Of a DNA stretch of 41,551 nucleotides, positions 1-8,325 are shown one piece after another. The stretch covers positions 1 to 41,551 of the forward strand of contig SVHB01000013.1 of NCBI GenBank assembly GCA_015056005.1. Reading direction: 5' to 3'. Source of the stretch: Clostridiales bacterium. Its GTDB lineage: Bacteria > Bacillota > Clostridia > Christensenellales > UBA1750. Positions within the stretch are counted from its first letter, which is position 1. Each line of letters starts with the position of its first letter. The notes beneath the pieces are model-generated. The model made no database searches, was not told the origin of the DNA, and saw only the letters and a list, made by a program, of their open reading frames with translations. The translations under genes were made by a program, and so were the position numbers.

Positions 1-131
1 TGTTCTGAAAGAGGGAATATTTTTGTCAACCGCAATCTCAATGTTTTGTACAGAGAATACGAAAGTTCAGCCAGTTTATCCGAAAAAGACATTGTATATC
101 TATCGAATACCTTGCTGTAGGATAATTTCAT
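1..131 (-). CDS. Partial hypothetical protein, cut by the window edge
   Basis: An open frame of 43 codons starts at an ATG whose first base is at 131 and runs off the left edge without a stop. It begins MKLSYSKVFDRYTM and is rich in Leu, Tyr, Ser and basic residues. A good ribosome binding site (AAGGAGTG, read on the minus strand) lies 7 bases before the ATG, which is the main reason for calling it. I do not recognise the family. It follows the DUF6061-like gene on the same strand and, if the rumA-tail interpretation is right, would be cargo of an integrative element. Confidence is moderate because only a fragment is visible. Confidence 0.5.
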   Translation of the reverse strand, partial: MKLSYSKVFDRYTMSFSDKLAELSYSLYKTLRLRLTKIFPLSE

Positions 132-196
132 CTTGCACACTCCTTTCATATGTGTATTGTGGAATATCGCTGTATCCCATATTCTGCAAAAGGTTT

Positions 197-228
197 GGCG
201 GCAAGAAGAAATCAATCTCCCTGCCGCC
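197..228 (-). terminator. Stem-loop after the DUF6061-like gene
   Basis: GGCGGCAAG at 197-205 pairs with CTGCCGCC at 221-228. Read on the minus strand it follows the stop codon of the small gene within about 10 bases. The trailing T-run is weak, so it may be a terminator or a processing/stability hairpin. Confidence 0.45.
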
Positions 229-238
229 TTAAAATTTA

Positions 239-487
239 TCAGCTATCCAAAGATTTATACTCTGTGACAGTTTTCAAATAGGTTTCGGGATCACCGTTCA
301 AGATTAGGTCTGCATACTCCAATGGAGCATTGTAGATCAGATAGTCAAGCTCCGACCGCTGATACATATTATCGGCAACCTCATTCTCTACCGCAATCGT
401 ATCAATGGCAATCATGCTGCCATCTGCAAATTTCAGCTCCACACAAGCGGTATCCATGTTGAACTCACAAGAAATCAAATGCGTCAT
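239..487 (-). CDS. Small DUF6061-like protein
   Basis: A protein of 82 aa with no membrane segment, acidic overall, rich in Asp/Glu and Tyr. The start is taken at the ATG at 487 (MTHLISCEFN) because AGGAGGG sits 6 bases upstream; a TTG 15 bases earlier would put the ribosome binding site inside the coding region. From memory it resembles the DUF6061 family, small proteins frequent next to mobile elements of gut Firmicutes; their function is unknown. Its ribosome binding site overlaps the rumA stop codon, so it is translated just behind rumA. The combination of this gene with an altered rumA 3' end is why I read it as the first gene of an integrative element. Confidence 0.7.
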   Translation of the reverse strand: MTHLISCEFNMDTACVELKFADGSMIAIDTIAVENEVADNMYQRSELDYLIYNAPLEYADLILNGDPETYLKTVTEYKSLDS

Positions 488-498
488 ATCCGCCCTCC

Positions 499-2082
499 TC
501 AAATCATACCGAAGTGCGTCAATGCCTCCTCGATTGCTTTTTCTTTATCCGGCGGGCATTGGGGCTGTTTAGCGTCCTCAGACTTCGGCTTATTATAGTT
601 CTCTCGCTCGATGATACCGCACTTCTGCTTTACCTGTGCAATATACAAGCTGCTGACTTTCAAGCCGCTATGCTCCAACACATAATCTTTGATCTCTTGG
701 TAGGTAGCTTTCTTTTCTGCATCGGTCAAATCAAGCTCGTCCATATCCAAGTTTATCTCGATATGTTGCTTTGCATTAAGTTTGGACAATAAACATACCG
801 TCTCAACATGGCTCGTATACGGGAACATATCGACAGGTCTTACCTGCTCTGTCTTAAAACCACCCTGCGACAGAAGCTTTATATCGCGTGCGAGGGTAGC
901 AGGGTTACAGGAGACGTAGGTGATGTGGTCAATGTTTGAATTTATTATGGCGTCGATAACTTTTTTGTCGCAGCCTTTTCTGGGCGGGTCAAGGACGATC
1001 GCATCAAAGTGGTCGTGCAATGCGTTTTCTATGCCGTCCTCCACCGCTGTGCAGATAAAGTCGCAGCCTGATAGGCCGTTTTTCTGCATGTTGAGCTTGG
1101 CATCCTCTATTGCGGGGGCAACTATCTCCAGACCTCTGACATATTCGGCACCGCGCTTTTTCATCAGCAGCGATATCGTGCCCGCGCCGCAGTATGCGTC
1201 AAGTATCCGCTTACCCGCAGGTTCTGTCATCCTGACAGCCTCGCCGTACAAAAGCTCGGTGGAATCGGGGTTCACCTGAAAGAACGACTGGGGCGACAGC
1301 CTGTATACAAGCTCAAAGATGCTGTCCGAAACATGCTGCGAGCCAAAGAGGGTCGATATCGTTCTGCCCGGGTTGCCGTCGGGCAAAGGCAGGCAGCATA
1401 CCACGCCGCAAAGCTTATTTACCGCCGCTTTGATCTCGTCTATGACCGTTTCCGCACCCTTGGGGCGCTTTTTTTCGGTAATGAAAACAACAAGCACCTC
1501 ACCCGGCTTTGTTGTACGCACCATGAGCCCTCTTATGCTTTCGAGACGTTTTTCCCTGAGCGCTTTTTCCACTATGCCGCGCACTGTTTCGGCTTCCTTG
1601 CTTTGCAGTTGGCATTTGCCCGATCTGATCTCATGTCCTTTTTTGCCGTAAAAGCCCACGTTTCCTTCCCTGCCGCAGTGATAAACGGCTTTGTTCCTGT
1701 AATGAACATCATTTGGGGAAGCAAGTATTGGCATAAAACCGCAGTTATCCACATCAACCCCGCCGATATGGGCAAGCGCGTTTCTGACCGCGTTTTCCTT
1801 TGCAAACAGCGTTTCTTCATAGGTCATGTGCATGAGCTCGCATCCGCCGCAGCCGTTTTCAAAATACGGACAGATGGGCTTTACTCTACTTGGAGAAGGA
1901 GAAAGCACTTCAATAAGCTCGCCTTTTGCAAAAGCGGGCTTTGCCTGAACTATCCTTGCCCTTACCCTCTCGCCCATCATCGCGCCGGGGATGAAAACAG
2001 GCATACCGGCAAGGGCAACGCCCTCGCCGGATGCGCCGTAGGAAGAAATATCAAATTCGATTATCTGATCTTTTTCGTACAT
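499..2082 (-). CDS. rumA: 23S rRNA m5U methyltransferase (RumA/RlmD family) with foreign C-terminal extension
   Basis: S-adenosylmethionine-dependent enzyme that methylates C5 of a uridine in 23S rRNA (or tRNA in some family members). A TRAM-like RNA-binding domain covers about residues 1-60. Cluster cysteines are C71, C78, C81 and C157; the SAM loop is DAYCGAGTISL (295-305), then DPPRKG (365-370), the nucleophile is C392 in YVSCNP and the general base is E427 in HVETV. Normal family members end a few residues after HVETV. Here 93 further residues follow (435-527), Lys/Glu-rich and ending in KPKSED...CPPDKEKAIEEAL, a tail I associate with rumA genes carrying an integrative element. One base separates it from the upstream glycosidase stop; no strong ribosome binding site is seen, suggesting coupling. 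Certain as to family; the exact target base is not decidable. Confidence 0.93.
   Translation of the reverse strand: MYEKDQIIEFDISSYGASGEGVALAGMPVFIPGAMMGERVRARIVQAKPAFAKGELIEVLSPSPSRVKPICPYFENGCGGCELMHMTYEETLFAKENAVRNALAHIGGVDVDNCGFMPILASPNDVHYRNKAVYHCGREGNVGFYGKKGHEIRSGKCQLQSKEAETVRGIVEKALREKRLESIRGLMVRTTKPGEVLVVFITEKKRPKGAETVIDEIKAAVNKLCGVVCCLPLPDGNPGRTISTLFGSQHVSDSIFELVYRLSPQSFFQVNPDSTELLYGEAVRMTEPAGKRILDAYCGAGTISLLMKKRGAEYVRGLEIVAPAIEDAKLNMQKNGLSGCDFICTAVEDGIENALHDHFDAIVLDPPRKGCDKKVIDAIINSNIDHITYVSCNPATLARDIKLLSQGGFKTEQVRPVDMFPYTSHVETVCLLSKLNAKQHIEINLDMDELDLTDAEKKATYQEIKDYVLEHSGLKVSSLYIAQVKQKCGIIERENYNKPKSEDAKQPQCPPDKEKAIEEALTHFGMI
796..810 (-). other. Probable attachment-site core in rumA (HVETV codons)
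   Basis: These 15 bases encode H425-V426-E427-T428-V429, the last strongly conserved motif of the enzyme. The chromosomal rumA sequence seems to end here and the element-derived 3' end to begin. Integrative elements that insert in the 3' part of rumA are known in streptococci and other Firmicutes; that this 15-mer contains the crossover is inference. Confidence 0.4.
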
Positions 2083-2083
2083 A

Positions 2084-4708
2084 TTATTCAGTCACTATCT
2101 CAACAGGGCCGATGATGCCGCTGGGGGGCATGGCCTGGAACTTGGAAAGCATATCATGCTGGCGGTAAACAAGAGTATTTGTTACGTCGATACGGATATC
2201 GTTTTTGCCCGCCTTTACCGCGCCGCTTATATCAAACACATAGGGAGGCGCGATCTTTGCGCCGCAGTCAACGCCGTTTACAAATACGTGCAGGGTCTCG
2301 TATGCCTCGCCTGCATCTATCAGCACGGTCTTTTTAACGGGATCAAGCTCTATGCTCTTTTCATACCTTACAGTACCCGAGAATCTGGGCAGAGCGTCTT
2401 TTTTATTGAGATTTCCGACACCCTGAACGGGGGATACCGTAAAGTTCGGGAACTCTTCTGCGGTCGCGATTTTAACAGAGAAACCTTCGGAAATATCGGT
2501 ACGCTTAGCAGCGCAGGGCTTTTGCGAAAGCTCGGGGATATCATCTGCAAACACAAGGAACTTGAGCTCATAGGGTTCAAGCTCCACATCAACTATATAC
2601 TGAGCGTTCTTGACCGTATACTTTGCCGGATATGCCTTGTTCTCCATCGGGTCATACCAGAAGGGGACGCGGCTTTCGTCAAACGCCATGGTGCAAAAGA
2701 TCTTATCAAAAATACCCTCGTTGAACATAAGGTAATGCTTAGCATTGCCGATCTTATAGGGATAGAGCTTCAAGTCGGGCTCAAAGCCGCTGCACAGGCA
2801 ATCGTCACCGACGATCTGCCTTGCCTTTTTGTACAGCAGCGCCTCAGGTACAACTTCACAGCCGAGTTCATTTAAGATGCCCCCGATATCATCCTTAGAA
2901 TCGCTGAAGCCCTCGGGCAGATCATTCACAAACAGCACGGGCACGCCGCCTGCTCTGAGTTTTCTGCACATATCGACAGTCTTTTTGGGCAGAAGCTGAG
3001 CATAGGGGATAACCAGCAGCTCATAGCTTTCGCCGTTTATCATAAACCTGCCGTCTTCTATATCGGCTTTGAGTATCTCGTCTATGGGCAGAACATCGGG
3101 CTCGATCTGGTTCTGGGTAAGCAATCGCATGGGCACCTGAGTCTTCATGCACTTTCCTGCCCATTCAGCCTCGGCATAATAGATGACGCCTGCTTTGGCA
3201 AGATGCGTGCCGCCGCTGATAAGATCGCTTACCCTGTTCATATAGTCCATGAGTATTTTGAAATACCTGTACTGCGGGTTTTTGCCGTGCGCATAAAAAT
3301 GAGGGGGACAATCGGGATCCGGGAAGGCCTTGGGCGTGAAGGCGTGAGGAACAAAGCTGTTTATTCCCCTTGACATCATGAAATCCGCCTGCCATTTCAT
3401 TTCGGTCAAACCTTCCTGCCAGCCGAATGCTCCGAATATCTCGCACATCGCTCTGCCCTTCTTTTTGGGGTCAATATGAGAGAGCGAAGCTGCCATCTGC
3501 GCCAGCATATAGAAGAAGAACTCGTTATCCGCTTCATAAGGGGTCGAGGTCCAAGCGTGGGACTGCCCCTTGATGCCGGGGATTATCTCATGCAGAACTA
3601 TATCGATGCCTGCAAAATCCTGTCCCCAGAGGGCGCGGAAATAATGCCCCGTTCCGTGACCCAAGCGGGCGTGGTTATTGTTTTCTTCGATAACATGACC
3701 CATGTATTCCACATCATGCGCCCTGCACCAGTTGCCAAGCTCCATGGTAAAATTTTCTCCGTAGAGCTTTGATACATTGTCCATGTACTTGTATCTGATC
3801 GAAGCGGTCTTATCGCCGATATCATACCAGAACGCGGGAAGATCGCACCTGTCCCCGCCCATTAGCTCCATAAAGCCATCGAACCACGGTATGGGCAGCT
3901 GAGGATGTTTACCGATTATGGAATGATAGGAATGCGCGCTGCCAAGGGTGGGTTCATCGGAGAAAAAGCCCTTGAAGGTATTGCCGAAATCCTTGCCGTA
4001 TCTTTCAAAATGCGGCTCGTACACAGCGTCGATCAATATCTTTGTACCCTCTTTGGTAAGGGGATTTATATATGGTCTTGTTGTGAGTCCTCTGACATCG
4101 TGCACTGCGGTGATCGTAAACACCCTCCAAAGTCCATCGGGAACATCCCAGTAAACAACGCCGTCTGTAAGTCCTTCGGTAAGATCTATCGCGGTATCGC
4201 CGTCGACGGGGGACATATTGATGTTTACAAAGGTGGAATGGTCAACATCCCTGCCCGGTATACGCTTCATGGCGATAACGGCCTTTACGCCCTCAAAATC
4301 TGCAAAAGGCGAATTTTCATAGCTGCCCTGAGGGTTGTCGGGCTGTATGATGAGAGAAACGCCCTTTTGGGGACCGGGAACGTCTATATGGCTCTCAACA
4401 AGGAAAAGGCGGCGATAAGGGCTGCCATCTGCCTTGCCGCTTGCATAGCCTGTGGGGAAATGCGCATCGTCCAGCACCCAAACGCCCATATTGCGCTTTC
4501 TGCACTCGTCCATAATGACATCCATATCCTGCCACCATTTTTCGCCGCAGAAATCGGGATGGGGGCGCGATTCGACGCAAAGCTCCCTGCAGCCGGATTT
4601 TTCTATTGCATCAACATATTCTCTAAGGGTCTTTTCATCCTCGCCGTGCTGCCAGAAAAACGGCAGCATGTGGTTTGTAAAATTGCCATTAAGCAGCTTA
4701 TTTACCAT
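2084..4708 (-). CDS. Putative glycoside hydrolase, GH106-like (alpha-L-rhamnosidase type)
   Basis: A cytoplasmic protein of 874 aa, no signal peptide. The N-terminal part (about 1-480) looks like a TIM barrel, with PFFWQHGEDE (17-26), CVESRPHPDFCGEKWW and VWVLDDAHFPTGYASG, followed by a GHVIEENNNHARLGHGTGHY segment with candidate acidic catalytic residues. A middle domain resembles the Rossmann-like accessory domain of large glycosidases, and the last 120 residues look like a galactose-binding-type beta sandwich (FVNGVDCGAKIAPPYVFDIS). This layout fits the large GH106/GH2-like proteins often annotated simply as glycosyl hydrolase; GH106 enzymes remove L-rhamnose from plant glycans. Start chosen at the ATG behind GAGGTCG. 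Heads the minus-strand cluster with rumA. Substrate is inferred, not shown. Confidence 0.65.
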   Translation of the reverse strand: MVNKLLNGNFTNHMLPFFWQHGEDEKTLREYVDAIEKSGCRELCVESRPHPDFCGEKWWQDMDVIMDECRKRNMGVWVLDDAHFPTGYASGKADGSPYRRLFLVESHIDVPGPQKGVSLIIQPDNPQGSYENSPFADFEGVKAVIAMKRIPGRDVDHSTFVNINMSPVDGDTAIDLTEGLTDGVVYWDVPDGLWRVFTITAVHDVRGLTTRPYINPLTKEGTKILIDAVYEPHFERYGKDFGNTFKGFFSDEPTLGSAHSYHSIIGKHPQLPIPWFDGFMELMGGDRCDLPAFWYDIGDKTASIRYKYMDNVSKLYGENFTMELGNWCRAHDVEYMGHVIEENNNHARLGHGTGHYFRALWGQDFAGIDIVLHEIIPGIKGQSHAWTSTPYEADNEFFFYMLAQMAASLSHIDPKKKGRAMCEIFGAFGWQEGLTEMKWQADFMMSRGINSFVPHAFTPKAFPDPDCPPHFYAHGKNPQYRYFKILMDYMNRVSDLISGGTHLAKAGVIYYAEAEWAGKCMKTQVPMRLLTQNQIEPDVLPIDEILKADIEDGRFMINGESYELLVIPYAQLLPKKTVDMCRKLRAGGVPVLFVNDLPEGFSDSKDDIGGILNELGCEVVPEALLYKKARQIVGDDCLCSGFEPDLKLYPYKIGNAKHYLMFNEGIFDKIFCTMAFDESRVPFWYDPMENKAYPAKYTVKNAQYIVDVELEPYELKFLVFADDIPELSQKPCAAKRTDISEGFSVKIATAEEFPNFTVSPVQGVGNLNKKDALPRFSGTVRYEKSIELDPVKKTVLIDAGEAYETLHVFVNGVDCGAKIAPPYVFDISGAVKAGKNDIRIDVTNTLVYRQHDMLSKFQAMPPSGIIGPVEIVTE

Positions 4709-4746
4709 AATACCGACCTCTTTTTTCGTTTTTTCCTGATGTGTAG

Positions 4747-4755
4747 ATTATATCA
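4747..4755 (-). promoter_or_regulatory. Extended -10 promoter for the GH106-like/rumA cluster
   Basis: Read on the minus strand the sequence is TGATATAAT, a perfect TATAAT with an upstream TGn extension, 39 bases before the glycosidase start. The -35 region is weak (TTTTAT at 17 bases). Confidence 0.55.
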
Positions 4756-4793
4756 TAAACGCATTATATATAAAAGACGAACAAAACATTTTG

Positions 4794-4822
4794 TTGCCAA
4801 GGGTCAAAACGGGCGATATAAT
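4794..4822 (+). promoter_or_regulatory. Promoter of the asparaginase gene
   Basis: TTGCCA (4794-4799), a 17-base spacer and TATAAT (4817-4822), followed 31 bases later by the asparaginase start with a GGAGGG ribosome binding site. Divergent from the glycosidase promoter. Confidence 0.75.
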
Positions 4823-4852
4823 GATTGTGATACATATTCTTGGAGGGCACTG

Positions 4853-5851
4853 ATGGACAAAAAGAAACACATTCTGCTTTTGACTACCGGCGGCACCATC
4901 GCTTCGCTTCCCGGAGGCGAAGGGCTTGAACCCCACCGCTCGGATGTTATGGAAAGGCAGCTCAGTCAGCTCAGAAGCTATTTTGATATAACGGTTGAAG
5001 ACCTTATGTGCCTTGACTCTTCCAATATCCGCCCTGCGGAATGGCAGCAGATCGCAAAAAGAGTGTTTGAGCTTAGGCTCGATTACGATGGGATAGTGAT
5101 CTCTCACGGAACCGATACAATGGCATATACGGCGTCCGCCATCACCTGGATGCTGCCCGGTATCGACCGCCCGGTTGTGCTCACGGGCTCACAGCTTCCC
5201 CTTGCAGACCCGCTCTCCGACGGTCCCGATAACCTCAGGACAGCCTTTGCAATGGCTGCATCCGGGCATCCGGGCATATACCTTGCCTTTGACAGAAAAG
5301 TAATGCTTGGCTGCAGAGCGGTAAAGGTAAGGGCATCTGGCTTCTCCGCTTTTGAGAGCGTGAACGCAAAATATGCCGCAAAGGTCAGCAATCTGGGTCT
5401 TGTGATAGATAAAGACGGTCTCCAGCCGCAGATAGGCTTTGCACAGCTTATGACCAATGTGAGCTCAAACGTGTTTTTGCTTAAACTCACCCCCGGTCTT
5501 GATCCCTCTATCTTCGGCGTGCTTGCCGATATCGGCTATAAGGGTATCGTGATCGAAGCCTTCGGTCTTGGCGGTGTAAACGTATTGAACGAAGGGCTTG
5601 ACGGCATAAAGAACGCGCTTTCAAGGGGCGTTAGCGTTGTAGTCACCACCCAGTGCCTTTACGATTCTTCCGACCTTAAAGTTTATCAGGTCGGCAAAAA
5701 GCTGCTCGATTTGGGGGTAATACAGGGCAGAGACATGACCAGCGAAGCCGCCATGACCAAGCTCATGTGGGCTATAGGTCAGGGCATGACCCAAAAGCAG
5801 ATCGAATCCCTGTTCACAAGAAGCCTCGCCGGCGAGATAGAGTTTATATGA
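4853..5851 (+). CDS. ansA: L-asparaginase, type I-like
   Basis: Hydrolyses L-asparagine to aspartate and ammonia. The 332-aa protein has no signal peptide, so it acts in the cytoplasm like type I enzymes. The two signature motifs are present: TTGGTIAS (11-18, nucleophile expected at T15) and HGTDTMAYTAS (from H85, with T87/D88). SDGPDNL and the C-terminal domain (VTTQCLYDSSDLKVYQVG) also fit the family, as does the length. The start is the ATG behind TGGAGGG; an open frame continues nearly 1 kb upstream but only as antisense to the glycosidase. Single-gene unit, ending in a strong terminator. Confidence 0.92.
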   Translation: MDKKKHILLLTTGGTIASLPGGEGLEPHRSDVMERQLSQLRSYFDITVEDLMCLDSSNIRPAEWQQIAKRVFELRLDYDGIVISHGTDTMAYTASAITWMLPGIDRPVVLTGSQLPLADPLSDGPDNLRTAFAMAASGHPGIYLAFDRKVMLGCRAVKVRASGFSAFESVNAKYAAKVSNLGLVIDKDGLQPQIGFAQLMTNVSSNVFLLKLTPGLDPSIFGVLADIGYKGIVIEAFGLGGVNVLNEGLDGIKNALSRGVSVVVTTQCLYDSSDLKVYQVGKKLLDLGVIQGRDMTSEAAMTKLMWAIGQGMTQKQIESLFTRSLAGEIEFI

Positions 5852-5853
5852 TC

Positions 5854-5884
5854 AAAAGGCTGCAAAAACTCGCAGCCTTTTTTG
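5854..5884 (+). terminator. Rho-independent terminator of asparaginase
   Basis: AAAAGGCTGC (5854-5863) pairs with GCAGCCTTTT (5872-5881) around an 8-base loop, running into a T tract immediately after the stop codon. Confidence 0.85.
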
Positions 5885-5945
5885 ATTTTCGATCAAAAAC
5901 ATCATCCTCATTTCATATTCTTGTATTATAATGTAAAGGTAAGGA

Positions 5946-6926
5946 ATGTTCTGCATCCTTTCATTTCGGAAAAGAGGTAATAAAATCTTGTTCTGGTCCG
6001 TGCTGCTCATAATTCTGCTTATAACGATCTTTGCTGCTTTGTATTTTGTTTCCAACATTTTCTTCAGGCTTGCCTGTGACAGGGATTACCATGTGGGAGT
6101 TCCAAACAAGGAGCCCAGCGACGGGTCTGAGAACCAGTTGGTTAAGTTTTCAAAGGAAATAAACGAGGGTGCCAAGCGTTTTGACAATATGCCCACTGAG
6201 CTTGTGAGCATAAAGAGCCTTGACGGGCTTTTGCTCTCGGGCAGGTATCTTCCGGTCGAGGGCTCAAAAAAGACCATCATCCTCGCTCACGGCTACAGAT
6301 CGAGCGCGGCGGATTTCTCCTGCGCGTGGGAGCTTTACAGGGAGCTTGGGTTCAATCTTCTTGCGATAGACCAAAGGGCGCACGGAAGGTCTGAGGGCAA
6401 ATACATAACCTTCGGAGTGAAGGAAAAAGACGATGTTCGTCTTTGGGCCGAATATGTCGACAGGGTCTATCAGCCTGAAACCATCATCCTCGACGGCATA
6501 TCAATGGGCGCTGCGACCGTAATGATGGCGGCGGACCTTCCCATGCCGGGATCGGTCAAGGGTATCATCGCCGACTGCGGCTTTACTTCCCCATGGGATC
6601 AGTTCGAACATGTGCTCAAGAAAAATTTCCGTCTCCCCAAATTCCCGCTTTTGTACACCTGCCAGATGATAGCAAAAATCAAAGCCGATTTTGATTTCAA
6701 AGCGGTTTCAACCCTTGATACTCTTAAAAGAACTTCCCTTCCCATACTTTTCATTCACGGCTCTAAGGACGATTTCGTGCCCCCGTGGATGAGCGACAAG
6801 AATTATAAGATCTGCGCATCCGAAAAAGAATATGTAAAAATTGAAGGCGCGCAGCATGGGACCTCATTCCTTATAGACACCGAAAAATGCAAAAAGGCGC
6901 TCATAGGCTTCCTGCAGAAGCTGTAA
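5946..6926 (+). CDS. Membrane-anchored alpha/beta hydrolase
   Basis: A 326-aa serine hydrolase of unknown substrate. RKRGNK precedes one hydrophobic helix (about 15-40), so the enzyme is tethered in the membrane with the catalytic domain probably outside. The fold signature is clear: HGYRSS oxyanion-loop region (115-120), nucleophile elbow GISMGAA with S186, acid D275/D276 in HGSKDDFVP, and H304 in GAQHG. Proteins of this kind are usually annotated as esterase/peptidase-like or YqkD-like hydrolases. A TTG 42 bases downstream (5988) with GAGGT in front is an alternative start that would keep the membrane helix. It appears monocistronic. Confidence 0.82.
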   Translation: MFCILSFRKRGNKILFWSVLLIILLITIFAALYFVSNIFFRLACDRDYHVGVPNKEPSDGSENQLVKFSKEINEGAKRFDNMPTELVSIKSLDGLLLSGRYLPVEGSKKTIILAHGYRSSAADFSCAWELYRELGFNLLAIDQRAHGRSEGKYITFGVKEKDDVRLWAEYVDRVYQPETIILDGISMGAATVMMAADLPMPGSVKGIIADCGFTSPWDQFEHVLKKNFRLPKFPLLYTCQMIAKIKADFDFKAVSTLDTLKRTSLPILFIHGSKDDFVPPWMSDKNYKICASEKEYVKIEGAQHGTSFLIDTEKCKKALIGFLQKL

Positions 6927-6949
6927 TACGCCGCATAAAACGAACTTTC

Positions 6950-6996
6950 ACCGCCCGGATTTGCAAAACATTCGATATATTTGCATTTCGGGCGGT
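6950..6996 (+). terminator. Long stem-loop after the hydrolase gene
   Basis: ACCGCCCG (6950-6957) pairs with CGGGCGGT (6989-6996), with an inner TGCAAA/TTTGCA pairing. There is no T-run after it, so it may be a weak or non-canonical terminator. Confidence 0.4.
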
Positions 6997-7023
6997 AAAT
7001 ATTTGCGTTCATTTGTAAATGTA

Positions 7024-7052
7024 TTGACAACATACAGGCGTACTTATAAAAT
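7024..7052 (+). promoter_or_regulatory. Promoter of the cobalamin operon
   Basis: TTGACA (7024-7029), 17-base spacer, TAAAAT (7047-7052), placed directly in front of the riboswitch leader. Confidence 0.8.
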
Positions 7053-7061
7053 AAAATCGAA

Positions 7062-7240
7062 TAGCGTGCGTTTATGCGCCCAAAGCGCCGACATTTTATG
7101 TTGAGGGAAGGCGGATGAGATTTCCGGACTATCCCAGTAACCGTGAAGCTGACGAAAGGGCAGCGATGCCACTGTCTTTTAGATGGGAAGGCGCCCAATT
7201 AGGATGAAGCCAAGTCGGGAGACCTGTTTACGCATGGAAC
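7062..7240 (+). ncRNA. Cobalamin (B12) riboswitch aptamer
   Basis: The leader holds recognisable pieces of the adenosylcobalamin aptamer: GGGAAG, GATGCCACTGTC (the conserved GCCACTG), GATGGGAAGGCG and a B12-box-like AAGCCAAGTCGGGAGACCTG. The ends can close as P1, GTGCGT (7066-7071) with ACGCAT (7230-7235). Ligand binding normally turns downstream expression off. It sits between the promoter and a terminator, in front of B12 uptake and assembly genes, exactly where such an element is expected. Boundaries are approximate. Confidence 0.92.
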
Positions 7241-7290
7241 TTCTGGGGTTGAGTGCAAAAGGTGCAGGTAGGTAGCCTGCGCTTGATAAA

Positions 7291-7324
7291 GTTGTTCCTC
7301 AAACCAAGAGGAGCGGCTTTTTTT
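7291..7324 (+). terminator. Riboswitch expression-platform terminator
   Basis: GTTGTTCCTC (7291-7300) pairs with GAGGAGCGGC (7308-7317), including G-U pairs, followed by eight T. The 5' arm can alternatively pair with GGTTGAG at 7247-7253 (one bulge), a candidate antiterminator. This indicates control by transcription attenuation. Confidence 0.8.
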
Positions 7325-7373
7325 GTTGATCCGCTCTGTTCGGTTCAAAATAAATGAAAGGAGCGTATCCCAA

Positions 7374-8318
7374 ATGAAGACGACCCGCATCATCGCACTG
7401 TCGGTCTTATTTGCAATGCTTTTAAGCTTGCTTACAGGCTGCGGCAGTGCCCCTTTGGCCGATCCTGCCCCTAAGCAGACGGCCGAAACGACCTTTACCC
7501 CCTACACCGTGACCGATATGCTCGGCAGAGAAGTCACCTTCGATGAGCCTGTTGAGCGCGTAGTTGCCATTTCCGCAGCCGAATGCGAGATCCTTTACGC
7601 CATCGGCGCAGGTGACCTGCTCGTAGCCAGAGGCGAGTACTGCGATTATCCTCAGGAAGCGCTTGAGGTTACTGCCATAGCCTCCGGCTCTCAGACCAAT
7701 GTTGAACAGATAATAGCCCTGCAGCCCCAGCTGATAATCACCGCAAAGATGGATCAGCCCAAGGAGCAGACCGAGCAATTCGAGCAGGCGGGCATCAAGG
7801 TCGTCATCACCGATGCAGATGATATTCAAGAGGTTTATACCGCAATAGAGCTCATAGGCGATGCTGTGCGGCATGAGCAGGAAGCGGATGACCTTGTTGC
7901 TTCCATGAAAACCGCTTTTGCCGATATAACAAAGAGCGCACCCGGCGAGGATGCCAAGACCATCTATTTTGAAGTTTCCCCCCTCGAATACGGTCTTTGG
8001 ACCGCAGGTCAGGGTTCGTTTATGAACGAGATCGCGGAAATGATCGGCTGTAAAAACTGTTTTTCTGACGTAAAGGATTGGGCTGAGATCAGCGAGGAAC
8101 AGGTCATAGAGCGCGATCCCGATTATATCGTGACCATCACGATGTACTTCGGCGAAGGTCCCACCCCGGAAGAGGAGATCATGTCAAGGACCGGCTGGGA
8201 TGATATAACCGCTGTTAAAAACGGAAAGATCCTCAATCTTTCCAACAACGAGCTTTCCCGCCCCGGGCCAAGGCTCATGGACGGAGCTCAGCTTCTTTAT
8301 GATTTTGTGACCGAATAA
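7374..8318 (+). CDS. btuF: Cobalamin ABC transporter substrate-binding lipoprotein
   Basis: Extracellular binding protein that captures corrinoids for the BtuCD transporter. The 314-aa protein starts with a lipoprotein signal (MKTTRIIALS..., lipobox LLTGC with C23), then a short Pro/Thr linker and a class III periplasmic-binding fold starting YTVTDMLGREVTF, the usual beginning of BtuF/FecB proteins. Start chosen at the ATG behind GAAAGGAG; 17 in-frame codons upstream lie in the leader. First gene of the riboswitch operon. Sequence alone cannot fully exclude siderophore specificity, but the riboswitch and cob genes make corrinoid the best substrate. Confidence 0.9.
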   Translation: MKTTRIIALSVLFAMLLSLLTGCGSAPLADPAPKQTAETTFTPYTVTDMLGREVTFDEPVERVVAISAAECEILYAIGAGDLLVARGEYCDYPQEALEVTAIASGSQTNVEQIIALQPQLIITAKMDQPKEQTEQFEQAGIKVVITDADDIQEVYTAIELIGDAVRHEQEADDLVASMKTAFADITKSAPGEDAKTIYFEVSPLEYGLWTAGQGSFMNEIAEMIGCKNCFSDVKDWAEISEEQVIERDPDYIVTITMYFGEGPTPEEEIMSRTGWDDITAVKNGKILNLSNNELSRPGPRLMDGAQLLYDFVTE

Positions 8319-8325
8319 ATGCTTC

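Noticed and set aside
23-232. 69-codon plus-strand frame at the left edge
   Set aside because: No ribosome binding site, unusual Cys/Ile/Tyr-rich composition, and it overlaps a better supported minus-strand start and a terminator-like hairpin.
1333-2115. 260-codon plus-strand frame over rumA
   Set aside because: Antisense shadow of the methyltransferase gene, with no start signals or domain.
3905-4852. Upstream extension of the asparaginase frame
   Set aside because: It lies antisense to the GH106-like gene. The asparaginase promoter, ribosome binding site and family start all point to the ATG at 4853.
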